Assembly (NCBI GenBank): GCA_038503065.1 | Contig: JBCAMK010000020.1 | Coordinates: 496,001 to 560,000 of the forward strand | Source: Paragyromitra xinjiangensis | Taxonomy: Eukaryota; Ascomycota; Pezizomycetes; Pezizales; Discinaceae | DNA length: 64,000 bases | Direction: 5' to 3' | Shown: positions 36,417 to 47,628 of the stretch, piece by piece | Position numbering within the stretch: position 1 is the first letter of the stretch | Layout of the letters: each line of letters opens with the position of its first letter | Made by a program: the position numbers and the translations under genes | The notes under the pieces: model-generated | Told to the model about the DNA's origin: nothing | The model's database searches: none | What the model saw: only the letters and a program-made list of their open reading frames with translations

Positions 36417-38036
36417 ATGTCACTCCTCAGCCTACCTAACGAGCTTCTTCTCCAGATAACCGAAGACTTCTCAATTACTGAAATACACTCCCTAGTCCTC
36501 ACCAGCCGGCGTCTATACAACCTTCTAACGTCCCTCCTCATCACGAAGTTCGCGCTCCCAGACAACTGTAATTGCGTCACAGCACTCTACCTAGTAGCCA
36601 GATATAAACGCGAAGCCCAGATCCGGCTCATCTTAGAGGGGGAGAAAGGTCAGATCTCCATCACAGATAAATTGCTCAGCGATGATTCCACTATCGACGA
36701 AAAGGTCAAATGCTTGCTAAGAACGGGTGCTAAGAGCGTTATTCGAGACCGCACCCATGGTAAGACGGCGCTGCATTGGGCGGTGGGACGTAAGCGGGAA
36801 GCTATGGTTAGAAGATTGCTCGAAGGGGGGATTGGCGTATCGGTTAGGGGTCGGGGCGGGGCGACGGCGTTGCATCAAGTTATCTATATGGGGTTTGAGG
36901 GGCTGGTTCGATTACTGCTGGATAGTGGGGCTATTGTTGATTCTAAGGACCGCATGGGGTTTACGCCACTGCAGTTGGCGGCCCTTAATAAGTGTAAAGC
37001 GATTACGAAAATGCTGCTGGAGAGGGGCGCGAGTGTTTCTACGAGGGATATTATGGGGGAGACGGCTCTTCACCGGGCCGTCATGTCGGGATACGAACCC
37101 GTCGTTCGGTTGATGCTGGAGCATTGCACCGATGTTAATATACCGGGATTCGGGGGAGATACACCGCTCCACAGGGCAATAGGGAACGGAAATTTGCTAA
37201 TTTCCAGGTTACTTATGGAGAAGGGCGCCGATTGCCGCATCGAAGACAACTATGGATTGGCGTCACTCACCTTCGCGATAGAGGGTTCACATCTGGGAAT
37301 GGTGAAGCTGCTGGCGGCGTCTAGCATCAATGGTTTTCTATACTCCTGCAAGAAAACTGCGCTCCATATAGCAGCAGCAAAATCATGCAGAAGTGTAGTT
37401 CCGATGTTGCTAGATATGGGGGCCGATATGGAAATCACTAGTATAGACGGCTTGACAGCACTCCACATTGCGGCAGAGAACGGCAAGGTTGCGGTGGTTG
37501 AAACACTCTTGCGGAAGGGTGCCAATATTGCTGCTCGGTGCGATCAACAACAGACCGCACTTCACTTTGCAGTCTTAAGAAGGCAAATCGATGTTGTCAA
37601 GCTGCTGTTAGAGAAGGGGATCGAGATCGACGCCCTGGATATGCACCATAATACTGCGCTTAGCCGGGCTATTCAGTGGAAATACCGGACGATAGTTGAT
37701 TTACTCCTGGAGAAGGGAGCTAGTATTGGAGTTGGCTCCCAAAACAGAAAGATCGTGTTTCTTTACGCGCTAGGGATTGGGGATATGACTGGGGATATGG
37801 ATATGATGGTTAGGTTTCTCCTGGACAGTGGGGATGACGTTAGTTGGCGTTATTACCGCGCGGACGGACAAACCCCACTTCATATTGCAGTGTGCTACAA
37901 CGATGCGACAATGGTCAAGCTGCTTCTGGAGAATGGGGCTGACATTACTCTACTGAACGATGACGGGTTTACAGCCCTTGAAGTTGCAGAAAAGATGGGG
38001 CGCGTTGGAATCTTCGAGTCGCTTGGGGTATTTTAA
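36417..38036 (+). CDS. F-box and ankyrin-repeat protein
   Basis: A single exon, 539 aa from ATG 36417. The frame is open upstream to 36288, but MSLLSLPNELLLQITEDFSI is the natural start of an F-box (residues about 1-45: LPNELLLQI, LVLTSRRLYNLL), which binds Skp1 in SCF ubiquitin ligases. From about residue 120 follow 11-12 ankyrin repeats, for example GKTALHWAVGRKREAMVRRLL, GFTPLQLAALNKCKAITKMLL and GQTPLHIAVCYNDATMVKLLL. These repeats are diverged from each other, unlike those of the kinase gene 3 kb downstream. The likely role is substrate recruitment for ubiquitination, with the ankyrin array as binding surface; the target is unknown. Such genes form large, variable families in fungi. Confidence 0.86.
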   Translation: MSLLSLPNELLLQITEDFSITEIHSLVLTSRRLYNLLTSLLITKFALPDNCNCVTALYLVARYKREAQIRLILEGEKGQISITDKLLSDDSTIDEKVKCLLRTGAKSVIRDRTHGKTALHWAVGRKREAMVRRLLEGGIGVSVRGRGGATALHQVIYMGFEGLVRLLLDSGAIVDSKDRMGFTPLQLAALNKCKAITKMLLERGASVSTRDIMGETALHRAVMSGYEPVVRLMLEHCTDVNIPGFGGDTPLHRAIGNGNLLISRLLMEKGADCRIEDNYGLASLTFAIEGSHLGMVKLLAASSINGFLYSCKKTALHIAAAKSCRSVVPMLLDMGADMEITSIDGLTALHIAAENGKVAVVETLLRKGANIAARCDQQQTALHFAVLRRQIDVVKLLLEKGIEIDALDMHHNTALSRAIQWKYRTIVDLLLEKGASIGVGSQNRKIVFLYALGIGDMTGDMDMMVRFLLDSGDDVSWRYYRADGQTPLHIAVCYNDATMVKLLLENGADITLLNDDGFTALEVAEKMGRVGIFESLGVF

Positions 38037-38984
38037 TCTTCCTGTGTTGTGATCATTGGAGTTAATGTGGATTCCTCGTTTTGAGCTATGCCCAAATCCC
38101 TTTGGAGGCAGAATTTTCTTACTATAGGTTATAATCTGGGGGGTTGGATGCGTTTGCTGCGTGCCCTAGTTGATTTTAGTTTTAGAGAGAGCTTGGAGCG
38201 GATTGTGATAAAACCTATTACGAATATAGAATTCAAGACCAGTCTTTCTACAGCTACGCCCTGAGGAGCAGGAATAGCAGAAGGTATGGAAATAGTCAAT
38301 AGGGTCAGGCGAGGGACTACACTGTGGGGAACCGCTGTCTAACATCTAGAGTTAGTTGGTGATGTATGCAGGTCTTGTGATGTCTTGGTTTTCGAGAATT
38401 GATCCATAGTAACGATTCAAGAGATGAAGAATAGTAGCTCGACATTCCCTTTAGGTTATCATGGCGGAAAAGAGGGACTGAAATGCTTTGCGAAGTTGTG
38501 AGTTTTACCGTTAAGGTAGGGACTGCTTGAGGTGGTATTGATGATGATTTAATTGGAAGGTTCTATCCAAGAGCTGTCTATATATACAAACTAGTGCTAC
38601 TTACTAGCGCCAACGTTACGCGTGATCAATCCTCATGACTAACTTAGCTATGTCTAGTGGCCACCATAGATTATCACTCGTCCACTGCTGCTGAGGGAAC
38701 CTTTTACGTATGCCAGAACTGTTACCACACCACTGAGCTCCACGCCCACAACCTGAGTCCCCTCATCAGTTTCTATTCCACCGCCTGCATATCCGTAACC
38801 CAACCTACAGGTTTCCAGGGCTACATCACCAAACCTAACCCTGTAGATACCCACAGCCGGGTAACCAGAGGACACCTCGGCACCTATCAGCTCTCCAACC
38901 ACCGATGTCAGCGTCTCCATCGCCCTCCTCATCGCATCTCGTTTCCTCTATTCCTTAATATACTGCTTTTCTTATTTCATCACC
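38037..38984. other. intergenic, promoter of the MRH receptor gene
   Basis: This holds a TATATATA at about 38577-38585, an ATCACTCG motif at 38673-38680, and a pyrimidine-rich stretch (38930-38980) just before the next ATG. No gene was seen. Confidence 0.45.
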
Positions 38985-40418
38985 ATGAGGTTCTGGCTAA
39001 TCTCTCCCCGTGCTTCGTCGTTATTCCTTCTTTCCATATTTGCTCTCCGAGCTACAGCCGCCGACCCTCCCGCGGCCGCCGACCCAGAGACCCCCGAGAA
39101 CCATGACCCCCCATGTACCGTAACCTCACCGCATTCCGGCAACTTCTTCGACCTCCGACCGTTAGTGCGGTCTCCCGGGAAGACTCCCTCACAGACAGAC
39201 TGGCTCGCGAAGGGCCTAGACTACAACGCCAACTTCACCATAAACATCTGTGCCCCGGTACTAGCCGATACATCAGACGTAGAGGGGATCAAAGGAGAAG
39301 CTCGAAAGAACGTCAGTGCATTCTACGATAAGGACGGAGAGCAATTCTCTATCGGGTTTGTCTTGACCTACCCCCTCATGTCTCAGATGACGACTAACAC
39401 ATGTGCAGGAGCATATCAACAACACCTTACTTCCGAGGCCGTAAGCTCGTCATCGAATACACTGGCGGATCACCATGTCCTGATGCTCCGAAGCTTCGGA
39501 AATCTACATTCATGTCCCTGATGTGTGACCGGGAACTATTCCAGAAGGCGTCCATCTCCTTCGTCGGCCAGGCGAATGAATGCGCCTATTTCTTCGAGGT
39601 TCGAACCGCTTCGGCATGCCCCACGGTAAAAGCGCAGGCGCTTGGACCTATCAGTGTTTTTGGGATCATGTGAGTCTTGCTTTATCCACTAGTCGGGAAA
39701 GGCACTAACGATCATGGCTAGTGGGTTGGTTGCAGCGGTTGTTTACTGTGTGGGTGGTTGTGTGTATCAGAGGACTGTGATGCATGCTAGGGGATGGAGA
39801 CAGATACCCCATTACCATGCCTGGGCGGGTACACTTGGGTTTTTCTGGGTGCGTTTTTTGCTACCTCTGAATGTGTTTCATTTGTTTTCATCATCCCCCA
39901 CATCGTTACCAACACACCGAGCATTCGAGGAGGAAGACGCAAAATCTCCTAGAGGAAGCTCTGAGCGCAGAGAAATGCAACAGTAGAAGCTTGCTGGCGC
40001 CTAATTCCTTTTTGTGGACACTTCATTCCTTTGCTTTTCTCTTTCTTTGATAGATAGACTTGCCCCTCTTTTATACTAGCCACACACATACACATAGACA
40101 ACTCTGTCTCTTATACGAATATCCAAACACACACCTTCCTTTCTCCATTCCCCCCAATAGAAATAATCCCAATAGCATCCGCTAACATCCTTTGCATAGG
40201 ATCTCTTAAACACAATCTGGACCAAATTCATCGAATGTCTTCCCCTCCCCTCCTCATTCCGCGGACGCCAACCCGGATACGGCCGCGTCAGTAGCAATGG
40301 GTTCGGAGCGAGAACTATTGGCGGTGATAGAATAGGTGGGATCGGAACAAGGAATACTCTAGATGACGAAAACCAGCTGATCGATGAGCTGGATGAAGAT
40401 TGGGGCGATGAGCCGTAG
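38985..40418 (+). CDS. MRL1-like mannose-6-phosphate-receptor homology (MRH) type I membrane protein
   Basis: Four exons: 38985-39355, 39409-39669, 39722-39848 and 40200-40418; 325 aa. A signal peptide (MRFWLISPRASSLFLLSIFA, cut near residue 25) precedes a lumenal MRH domain: CTVTSPHSGNFFDLRPL, FTINICAP, FSIG|SISTTPYFRGRKLVIEY, GGSPCPD, LMCDRE, CAYFFEVRTASACP, with Cys pairs and the Arg and Glu of the sugar-binding site. One membrane span (VFGIIGLVAAVVYCVGGCVY) is followed by HARGWRQIPHYHAWAG and a cytosolic tail ending LDDENQLIDELDEDWGDEP, acidic and like Mrl1 tails. Mrl1 sorts vacuolar hydrolases from the Golgi; Atg27 is a related alternative. The last intron is long (351 nt) and its borders (TGG|gtgcgt, gctaac...tag|GAT) are chosen because they keep the tail in frame. 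Confidence 0.84.
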
Positions 40419-41239
40419 TTGGTGTTTCGTTCGGGAAATAAAAATAGGCTGGGGAAAATGAAGGGGGGACTGTATATCTATATTTTGCTACTTGTTTCTG
40501 GTGGCGGTATCTGGTACTTGGACTCTTTAGGAAATGGCGTTGTTTGCTTTAAGTCTTTCTTGGGATTGTACGGTAGAGGATTTGTGGGGGGCCTGAGTGG
40601 GATGATATAGGGGTTTCTCTTTTGTGTTTTGGATTCCCTGGGATTTTTTATCTGGTTGGTTTAGGGTCGAGATTGGTTTGGGAAATTGGATTTGATTACT
40701 CATGGAATATCACTCGCAGTTGGTAGGAGGGCAAGAGCAAATGGGAAACCTCGTCTCGCCGAGTGGCATGATCAAAAACACTAAAGGTAGCTAGCTTTAC
40801 AAAGCTACGCTGGTAACTATTAACGATTCGGAAAAGCTTTCTTACCACAGAACACTAACAATCGATTCTACTAGCTTTGGATATCTTGGGGACTAGCTGA
40901 AGGTTAGAAACTAGTCTCAACCGCATCAAGCACAAAATTTTCGAGTAGCACCCGAGAAATGATTTTTTATGGAATTACGACTCCATATTACCTAATGATC
41001 TACTTTCTGAGACACCTGTGAAACACCTCGCTTTCAAATAGCATATACGGTCAGCAGTGTCGTTCTGCTCACGTATGCTGAGAAATTCAAGCAACGTATT
41101 TTACGTCCCGCGTCTACCCCGCTTCGACCCAAGCGGCAGCATACTGAATAGTAGCGATATGAAACTAGTTTTGCTATAATATTACACTAAATTCATCAGC
41201 CCGACTTTAGTATTAATACACTTTCCTCAGCCTATAGTC
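40419..41239. other. intergenic, promoter of the kinase-ankyrin gene
   Basis: T/G-rich sequence to about 40680, probably the receptor gene's 3' UTR, then an AT-rich promoter. An ATCACTCG motif lies at 40709-40716. No coding motif was seen. Confidence 0.5.
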
Positions 41240-44171
41240 ATGCTCCCGAAATTACAGCGATCTCGGCGAATAGATCTCGCTGCCAAACTCGACCAATACA
41301 AGCTTCAAACCGAATTCCGGGGAAACGTGGTGATCCACACAACCCATAAGTCGAATTTAGCGGGACAGGAAAGCGCTGAAGTCAAGGAAACATGGAGACG
41401 GGATAAGGAACTTGGCGCTGGAGCTTTTGGAGCTGTCTGGCGTGAAGTGGAGGATGGTGGGGAATTAAGAGCGCTTAAGATCCTACCTAAGGCAGTCCTG
41501 AATTCCCTGAAAGTCGACTATATGCGTGAACTGGAGGCGCTGGTAGAATTGAGAGATGTGAGTAATTGGAGTATCTCTTGAAACCCATATATCTGACGAA
41601 GAAAATCAGCATTCAACATACTTTGTCAAGTTTCTAGGATGGTTTGAAGATGAAAATTTCATCTTCTTGGGGATGGAGTATGTTCGACACGGCGACTTGG
41701 GTCAATACCTCAAGACATACGAGCTAGAGTCGAGGAAGGAGGCCAAAGATATCGTACGACAAATCTTGCAAGGGCTTGTAATATTGCACAACAAAGGAAT
41801 TTGCCATCGTGATTTGAAACCCCAGGTCTGGACCCGGTTCGAAGCGAGAAACTGTATTTTATGTCAATGGCTTATACTAACGGTTTTTCAGAACATCCTC
41901 GTTGCTTCTACCACTCCCATATGGGTCAAAATTGCCGATTTCGGAATCTCAAAACGAGAAACGAATAGCTACCTACAAACCAACTGTGGGACGCAATCGT
42001 ACCAAGCGCCCGAACAGCTTAGACTATTGCCTCGAGAGATGCAATCTCGAGGCCGGTATACCAACGCTATCGATATATGGGCCCTAGGCGTCCTTGTACA
42101 TGAGGTTTTGACCTCAGAGATACCGTTTCGTGACGACAGCAGCCCGGAAACCTATTTCTCGGACGTCTATATGGGAGGAGCGACGGCTATAACTGACATG
42201 CCGTCTTCTATTGACATAACGCTGCTCTATGAATACTGTCGTGGCACCAGCGAGTTTCCAACCGAGAGCTTACGAAAGAATCGAGTGAGCGAAAACGGGA
42301 TGAGCTTCGTCAAGAGCTTGTTGGTTGCCGATCCTAGTATTCGAATATCTGCTAAAGACGCACTAAAAACCCCATGGCTGGTAGAAGGCGACGAAGATTT
42401 GTCTGAAAAGACCAACCTTGGGGCCGATACTGGTCGAGAACTGGTGCTGGAGAGGGGGCGAACTAAGGCGGCGAGACCATTTAACGATAGCGGGATCGAC
42501 GTCGACGATATCTCACCTTTACTTATAGCGGCGGAGAAAGGACAAATCGAAGTGGTGAAGCGTCTGTTGAGTGATGGAGTGGATATCGAAGCCAGGCCAG
42601 CTACCGCTGGTGGCCGAACAGCGTTGCAGATAGCAGCGGAAAAGGGAAAAATCGAGGTGGTGAGGCTACTCCTGAGCAGCGGAGCTAACGCCAACGCAAA
42701 GCCAGCCCCCGCCGGGGGCCGAACGGCATTGCAAGCAGCAGCGGAGGGCGGTTTCATTAATACAATAAAGTTACTTCTGGAGGGTGGGGCCAATATCAAC
42801 GCTGGGCTGGCCCCTATCAGCGGACGAACAGCGCTGCAGGCAGCAGCTGAGAACGGATTTCCCGAGGTGGTAAAGTTGCTTTTGGAAAACGGGGCAGATA
42901 TCAATGCCGAACCAGCTTCCATCAGTGGACGAACAGCGTTGCAGGCAGCGACGGAGGGCGGATATCTTAATACAATAAAGATACTTCTAGCCCATGGGGC
43001 CGATACTAACGCCAAACCAGCCCCCACTAGTGGTCGGACAGCGCTGCAGGCAGCAGCAGGGAAGGGGCAAATCGAGGTGGCGAGACTGCTCCTAGAACAC
43101 GGGGCCGATGTCAATGCCGAGCCAGCCCCTACTGATGGCCGGACAGCGTTGCGAGCAGCGGCGGAGGGTGGATTCCTTGGCACAGTAAGGCTACTTCTGA
43201 GTAGTGGGGTCGATGTTAATGCCACGCAAACTTCCGCTGGTGGCCGAACAGCGCTGCAAGCAGCAGTAGAGGTGGGGCAAATTGAAGTGGTGAAGTTGCT
43301 CCTAGAAAACGGGGCCGACGTCAATGCCGAGCCAGCCCCTACTGATGGCCGGACGGCGTTGCGAGCAGCAGCGGAGGGCGGATTCCTCAACACGATAGAG
43401 CTGCTTCTGAGAAGCGGAGCCGACGTCAATTCCAAGCAAACTGCCGCTGGTGGCCGGACAGCGCTACAGGCAGCAGCGGAAGTGGGGCAAATCGAGGTGG
43501 TGAAGATGCTCCTAGAACATGGAGCCGATGTCAATGCTGAGCCAGCCCCTACTGATGGCCGGACGGCGTTGCGAGCAGCAGCGGAGGGCGGGTTCCTTAA
43601 CACAGTAAGGCTGCTTCTGAGTAGTGGAGCCAATGCCAATGCCAAGCAAACTTCTGCTGGTGGCCGAACAGCGCTGCAGGCAGCAGCGGAAGTAGGCCAA
43701 ATTGAAGTAGTGAAACTGCTTTTAGAAAACGGGGCCAATGTCAATGCCGAGCCAGCCCCTACTAATGGTCGGACGGCATTGCGAGCGGCGGCGGAGGGCG
43801 GGTACCTTGGCACAACAAGACTACTTCTGAGCAAAGGAGCTGACGTTAATGCCAAACAAACTTCCGCTGGTGGCCGAACAGCCCTGCAGGCGGCAGCGGG
43901 AGTAGGGCAAATCGAGGCGGTGAAGTTGCTCCTAGAAAACGGGGCTGATGTCAACGCTGAGGCAGCTCCAATCGATGGTCGAACAGCATTACAAGCAGCG
44001 GCGGAGGGCGGCTATTTCAACACAGTAAAGCTACTTCTGGATAGCGGGGCCGATATCAACGCCAACCCAGCTCTCGTCGGCGGCCGAACACCATTGCAAG
44101 CAGCAACAGATGGTGGGCATCATCATGTGGCAAAGCTTCTACTAGATAGCGGAGCCTCGTCTTTGGTGTAA
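41240..44171 (+). CDS. protein kinase fused to a 16-unit ankyrin array
   Basis: Three exons, 41240-41557, 41610-41825 and 41892-44171; 937 aa. The kinase domain (about residues 52-345) is complete: Gly loop GAGAFG (59-64), Lys80 in ALK, HRDLKPQN (His172-Asn179, split by intron 2), DFG (194-196), APE in YQAPEQL, and DIWALGVLVHE. It looks active and Ser/Thr-type. After a short linker come 16 ankyrin repeats (about 384-937), each exactly 35 aa, consensus GRTALQAAAEVGQIEVVKLL then LENGADVNAEPAPTD. From repeat 7 the units alternate in two types, a 70-aa higher-order period. There is no signal peptide or membrane span, so it is probably cytosolic. Intron 2 is 66 nt without stop codons, so its retention keeps frame (+22 aa inside the catalytic loop). 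Function is unknown; a signalling kinase with an adaptable binding array is inferred. Confidence 0.9.
42507..44171 (+). repeat. 105-bp tandem ankyrin-coding repeats, 210-bp higher-order period
   Basis: Units begin at 42612 and every 105 bp to 44082 with no length change; one more diverged unit precedes. Units 7-14 (43137-43976) form four near-identical 210-bp dimers; for example GCCAGCCCCTACTGATGG recurs unchanged at about 43121, 43331 and 43541. This points to recent unequal exchange or gene conversion. Confidence 0.93.
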
Positions 44172-46378
44172 TGGCATTATAGGTTGTGAGAAATTATCCT
44201 GACATCTCAATAATGCTCTCAGCTCAATACCCAGGGGGATGGTAAACGTAACGTAGTCATGATTCTTTTGTCTTTCTTTAGTGGTATAGTTTGGTGCAAG
44301 AAACGAATTCCATACTCGTTGGTTAAGTGTAAGAGAGCGGAAAAAGGTTAGTAGGGTGTTTTCAAAGTTGTGGACTCGTCCTTGATACGTTGAGGGCCCT
44401 CAGGGGAGATGTATTTTATATTCTTAGCGCAAAGATGCCGCTGCTCTGGAACATTGCAGGATTTATCAGCCAGAAGCTTTTGAAAATGTATGCTCAGAAT
44501 TTTTTATCAATGAGCTGATGTTGAGCTCGTAACAGAGATGGAAGCGGAGAAATTCGAACTCCCATTAAGCTAGAGAGCTGATTGAAACATCCAAAACCAT
44601 CGTGATGATGATCCCTATCCATGTCGCAGCAGCTGAGAGGAATGCGTATGCGAAATTAAGATCGAACAAGGCTGTTCACTAAACTTCGAGTCAGTTGTTT
44701 AGGGACGTGAAGCCTATATTTCCACGAATTCTAAACAGTGCAGCTGACACCTCGAATGTCATTGAGCCCATAACCTCAGTTGGGTATCAGTAGCCAAATC
44801 GCCCTCCTTTGCTTCCAGCCCACTCCCATACCCATCAATTAATCATCGAGAGAGAGACTGTTTCCAGTCCCTCATGAAAGCCTTCGATGATTAACATCCA
44901 GTTGCTCTAAACCAGCTGATCTAGTCGCTGGAAGATCCAATCCCCCACGGCCGATCTCCAAAAAAACGGATTACTGCATAATCCTGGTGCGAAGAACCAT
45001 GTGACCATCAAAGTCACAGCCAAAGACCCTAGCAACCTATCGAATGGCAACAATTAACACAAGGCGATAATCCGGAAGTGAAACCAAGAACCGATCGTTG
45101 CCGCAATTGCAATCGACACTGACGTTGACGCTATCCCAGTGATCGACCCCGCCAAGCTTTTCCCACAGCCGTTGGCGTGCCTTTTAAGCCTCAACCAAAC
45201 AACCGGCCCGCATCCCGCATGCCAAATGCAGGGTCCAACCCAGCCCTAACGCGGTATCTCCGCCGGACCCTCGCTTCCCGAAGGAGGAGGAGGGGAAAGA
45301 GAGAAGGACACGTCGTAAAAAAAAAAGGTTTCCCTTCCCTCCCGCTCCCGCTTCTCGGTTATTTAATTTCTCCGTCCGTCTTGTGATAAGAGATGCCATC
45401 GCGAGGTACCCCGCCGCATTTGTGTAACTATCGAGAAATTTTCCCACTGGAGGCTGCAGGGGAGTGGGGCTATAGCCGTGTTTCGAATTTTTTTTATCTA
45501 TCCAAGAGTGCGGGAAGGAACAGCATGTAGTAGAATATGGTGGATTCAAACAAGAAAATAAGAAGTGGGCCTATACATGGACTCCATGTGGAATTCGCGT
45601 GGAGGCAACTGCAGAGAGTAGTAATATAGGTGATGGAAAGTGTGATTGCAGCACGAGGCGGCATTAACATAATGATGGTCCACCGATGGAGTCGATGGTG
45701 TGCCTAAAACAACCAACCCCACCAAAAATGTCACAGCAAGAAAAAAAAGCCATTGCATCACTAAAAAGCAAAAGTCCGCCGCCCAAAAGCCCCAGATTGA
45801 TAAAAGAGAAGAATGAGACAACGGGAAGAATGAACAGAAGAGAAAAGACAAGCGTCACCATCTTCCAGAGCCATAAATAAAGTGGTACCACAGACCACCC
45901 AACCGATTCCTCAACGTTTTTTTTACAGAAACCAACCTTGATTGTTCCCAAACAAGAGAAGCCATGCAATTTTCCATTCCAAAGAACATAAAAGAGAAAG
46001 CACACAGAAATGTAGCTTAAACTAAGAAAAGAAGAGCTTTAAAAAATGATAATTTTGGTTCCACCACAACAGCCGCAGACATTTCGCCTGATTTCTCCAG
46101 AAAAATGCCCCAAACCCAAACCGTAAGCGATCGAAGAGAAAGTATCGTTTCCAAGCACTTTTAGCCATTGACACATTACGACCCAAGCATGCACATAAGA
46201 AAACAGAAAAGGCATTTCAGCGCTTCTCTGTCTCCTGACTCGTACTTCCAGCCACAACGGCAATGAAAACTCGTCAAACGCAATATCCCCCATAAACAGC
46301 CAGAAGAAAGAAAACCAACCAATTCAGCTATCCCCGATAAATCTTATTTTTTGAACCCTTGAATAGAAAGAGAAACAC
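44172..46378. other. intergenic between convergent genes
   Basis: Downstream of the kinase-ankyrin gene and the KH gene. Only short frames were seen. The final 500 bp are A-rich on the + strand, likely the KH gene's 3' UTR. No RNA gene was found. Confidence 0.5.
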
Positions 46379-47628
46379 CTACTCTTGCCCGGGACTCCCT
46401 TGGCTGCTTCTCCTCATCTTTTCAGCCTCCAAATTTTCATAAAGCAAATAAAGAGCCTTTTCGTTACTGCCAGCAGTTCCCATAATCGTGAACATCCTCT
46501 CGCCGGTGTCATCGTGGGGAGTTTTAGCGATGCTGATCTTCGCTCCAGAGGTCCTGCGAATATCCTGGATCTTAGCTCCACCACGGCCAATGATACATCC
46601 AACCATATCGGCAGGAATAGAGATATTTTGAGTCTGAATTTCTTCACCGTCTTCAGAAAACATTGGCTGGCCACCAGTAGCAGATGGGGATCCACGATCA
46701 GAAGGACGAGTAGAGTTAGGGCCGTCGTTGCGGCGGTAGGAGGAGTCTGAGAAGTCGGCTCCGTTTCCAGTACGGGCATAAGAGCGTGTGCTTCCACGCT
46801 CTTGGTATCTATCACCACCCATACCACCATTGCTAGACCTTAAACGCCCTCCCCCTCCTCCGGTGATCTCTCCGCCCTGTGCACGGACCTCGGGGTTGTA
46901 AAGAATAGTCCCTGTGCCTCTCTGCCAATCATCCACAAGACATTTACCGATCTCCCAGATAGCAAGGCGGATGGCAGACGAATCGCCTTGGACCTCAACA
47001 ATACGTTCGGTAGATTGGGGAAGCATCTCTTTTTGGGCAACCATGCGGGCGCCAGAGATGTCTTGGATGAGCTTAATTTTGCCACCTGAGCGACCAATAA
47101 TAGTTCCCATTTGGTTGTGGGAGATAAGGAGACGAACAGCTGCGCAAGCATGGCTATCAGCACACAGTTCACCCTAATGCAAGTGCACTGCAAGTATAGG
47201 CAGAAGAAAAAATCGAAAAACATACGATGTTGACCAGTAGGCACAGTGCTAGTAGTGCTAAGCGGGCTGTCTAGCAGGGTAGCAGCAACCATAGCATAAG
47301 CCCTCGCAACTCCTTCCAGTGCTCCGGTCACAGTAAGAACCCTGTCGTGAACCCCAGGTATAACTTTACTCACACCCGCCTTAACACCAGTCTCATCCCT
47401 GAGATCAGCCACATTCTTCCCGGCTTTACCAATGATAACACCAGCTTCCTTAGAGGAAACTATAGCACGGAGAGTCAAAGGAGATTGAGCGTATTCTTCG
47501 TCGGTGCGGGCACCCTCGTGTTCTTCGCCGTCATGTTCGTCGTTAACGTTAAGGTTTTGGAAAGAGCTCTCAAAAAGGGAATCATCGGCAGCAGTAGCAG
47601 CACCTTCGTGGGTATCTTCGTTGGACAT
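46379..47628 (-). CDS. triple KH-domain RNA-binding protein (Rnc1/Pbp2/Hek2 type)
   Basis: Two exons, 47628-47226 and 47139-46379; 387 aa. The 86-nt intron (gtatgt...gcgcag) joins TGQH|PVRLLISHNQMG; the nearer acceptors would leave a frameshift or stop. The N-terminal 50 residues are acidic. KH1 has IIGKAGKNVADL (GKAG at 67-70), KH2 has IIGRSGGKIKLIQDISG plus the conserved MVAQKEMLPQSTERIVEVQG, then WEIGKCLVDDWQRGTGTILYNP; a Gly/Arg/Ser-rich linker leads to KH3 with CIIGRGGAKIQDIRRTSG. In yeasts such poly(C)-binding proteins control stability, localisation and translation of certain mRNAs, including MAP-kinase phosphatase transcripts in fission yeast. It acts in the cytoplasm or nucleus. A very long CT-rich leader in the gene's sense (48060-47640) suggests a regulated, long 5' UTR. 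Confidence 0.94.

Noticed and set aside
42227..43954. 575-codon open frame on the minus strand, antisense to the ankyrin array
   Set aside because: It is open only because the 105-bp unit is a multiple of three and the antisense of one stop-free unit is repeated; its sequence is the same Ala/Ser/Pro-rich unit over and over, and the sense strand has a clear kinase-ankyrin gene.
44520..44580. B-box-like GTTCGAATTTC on the minus strand, possible tRNA
   Set aside because: No cloverleaf, acceptor stem or A-box could be formed around it.
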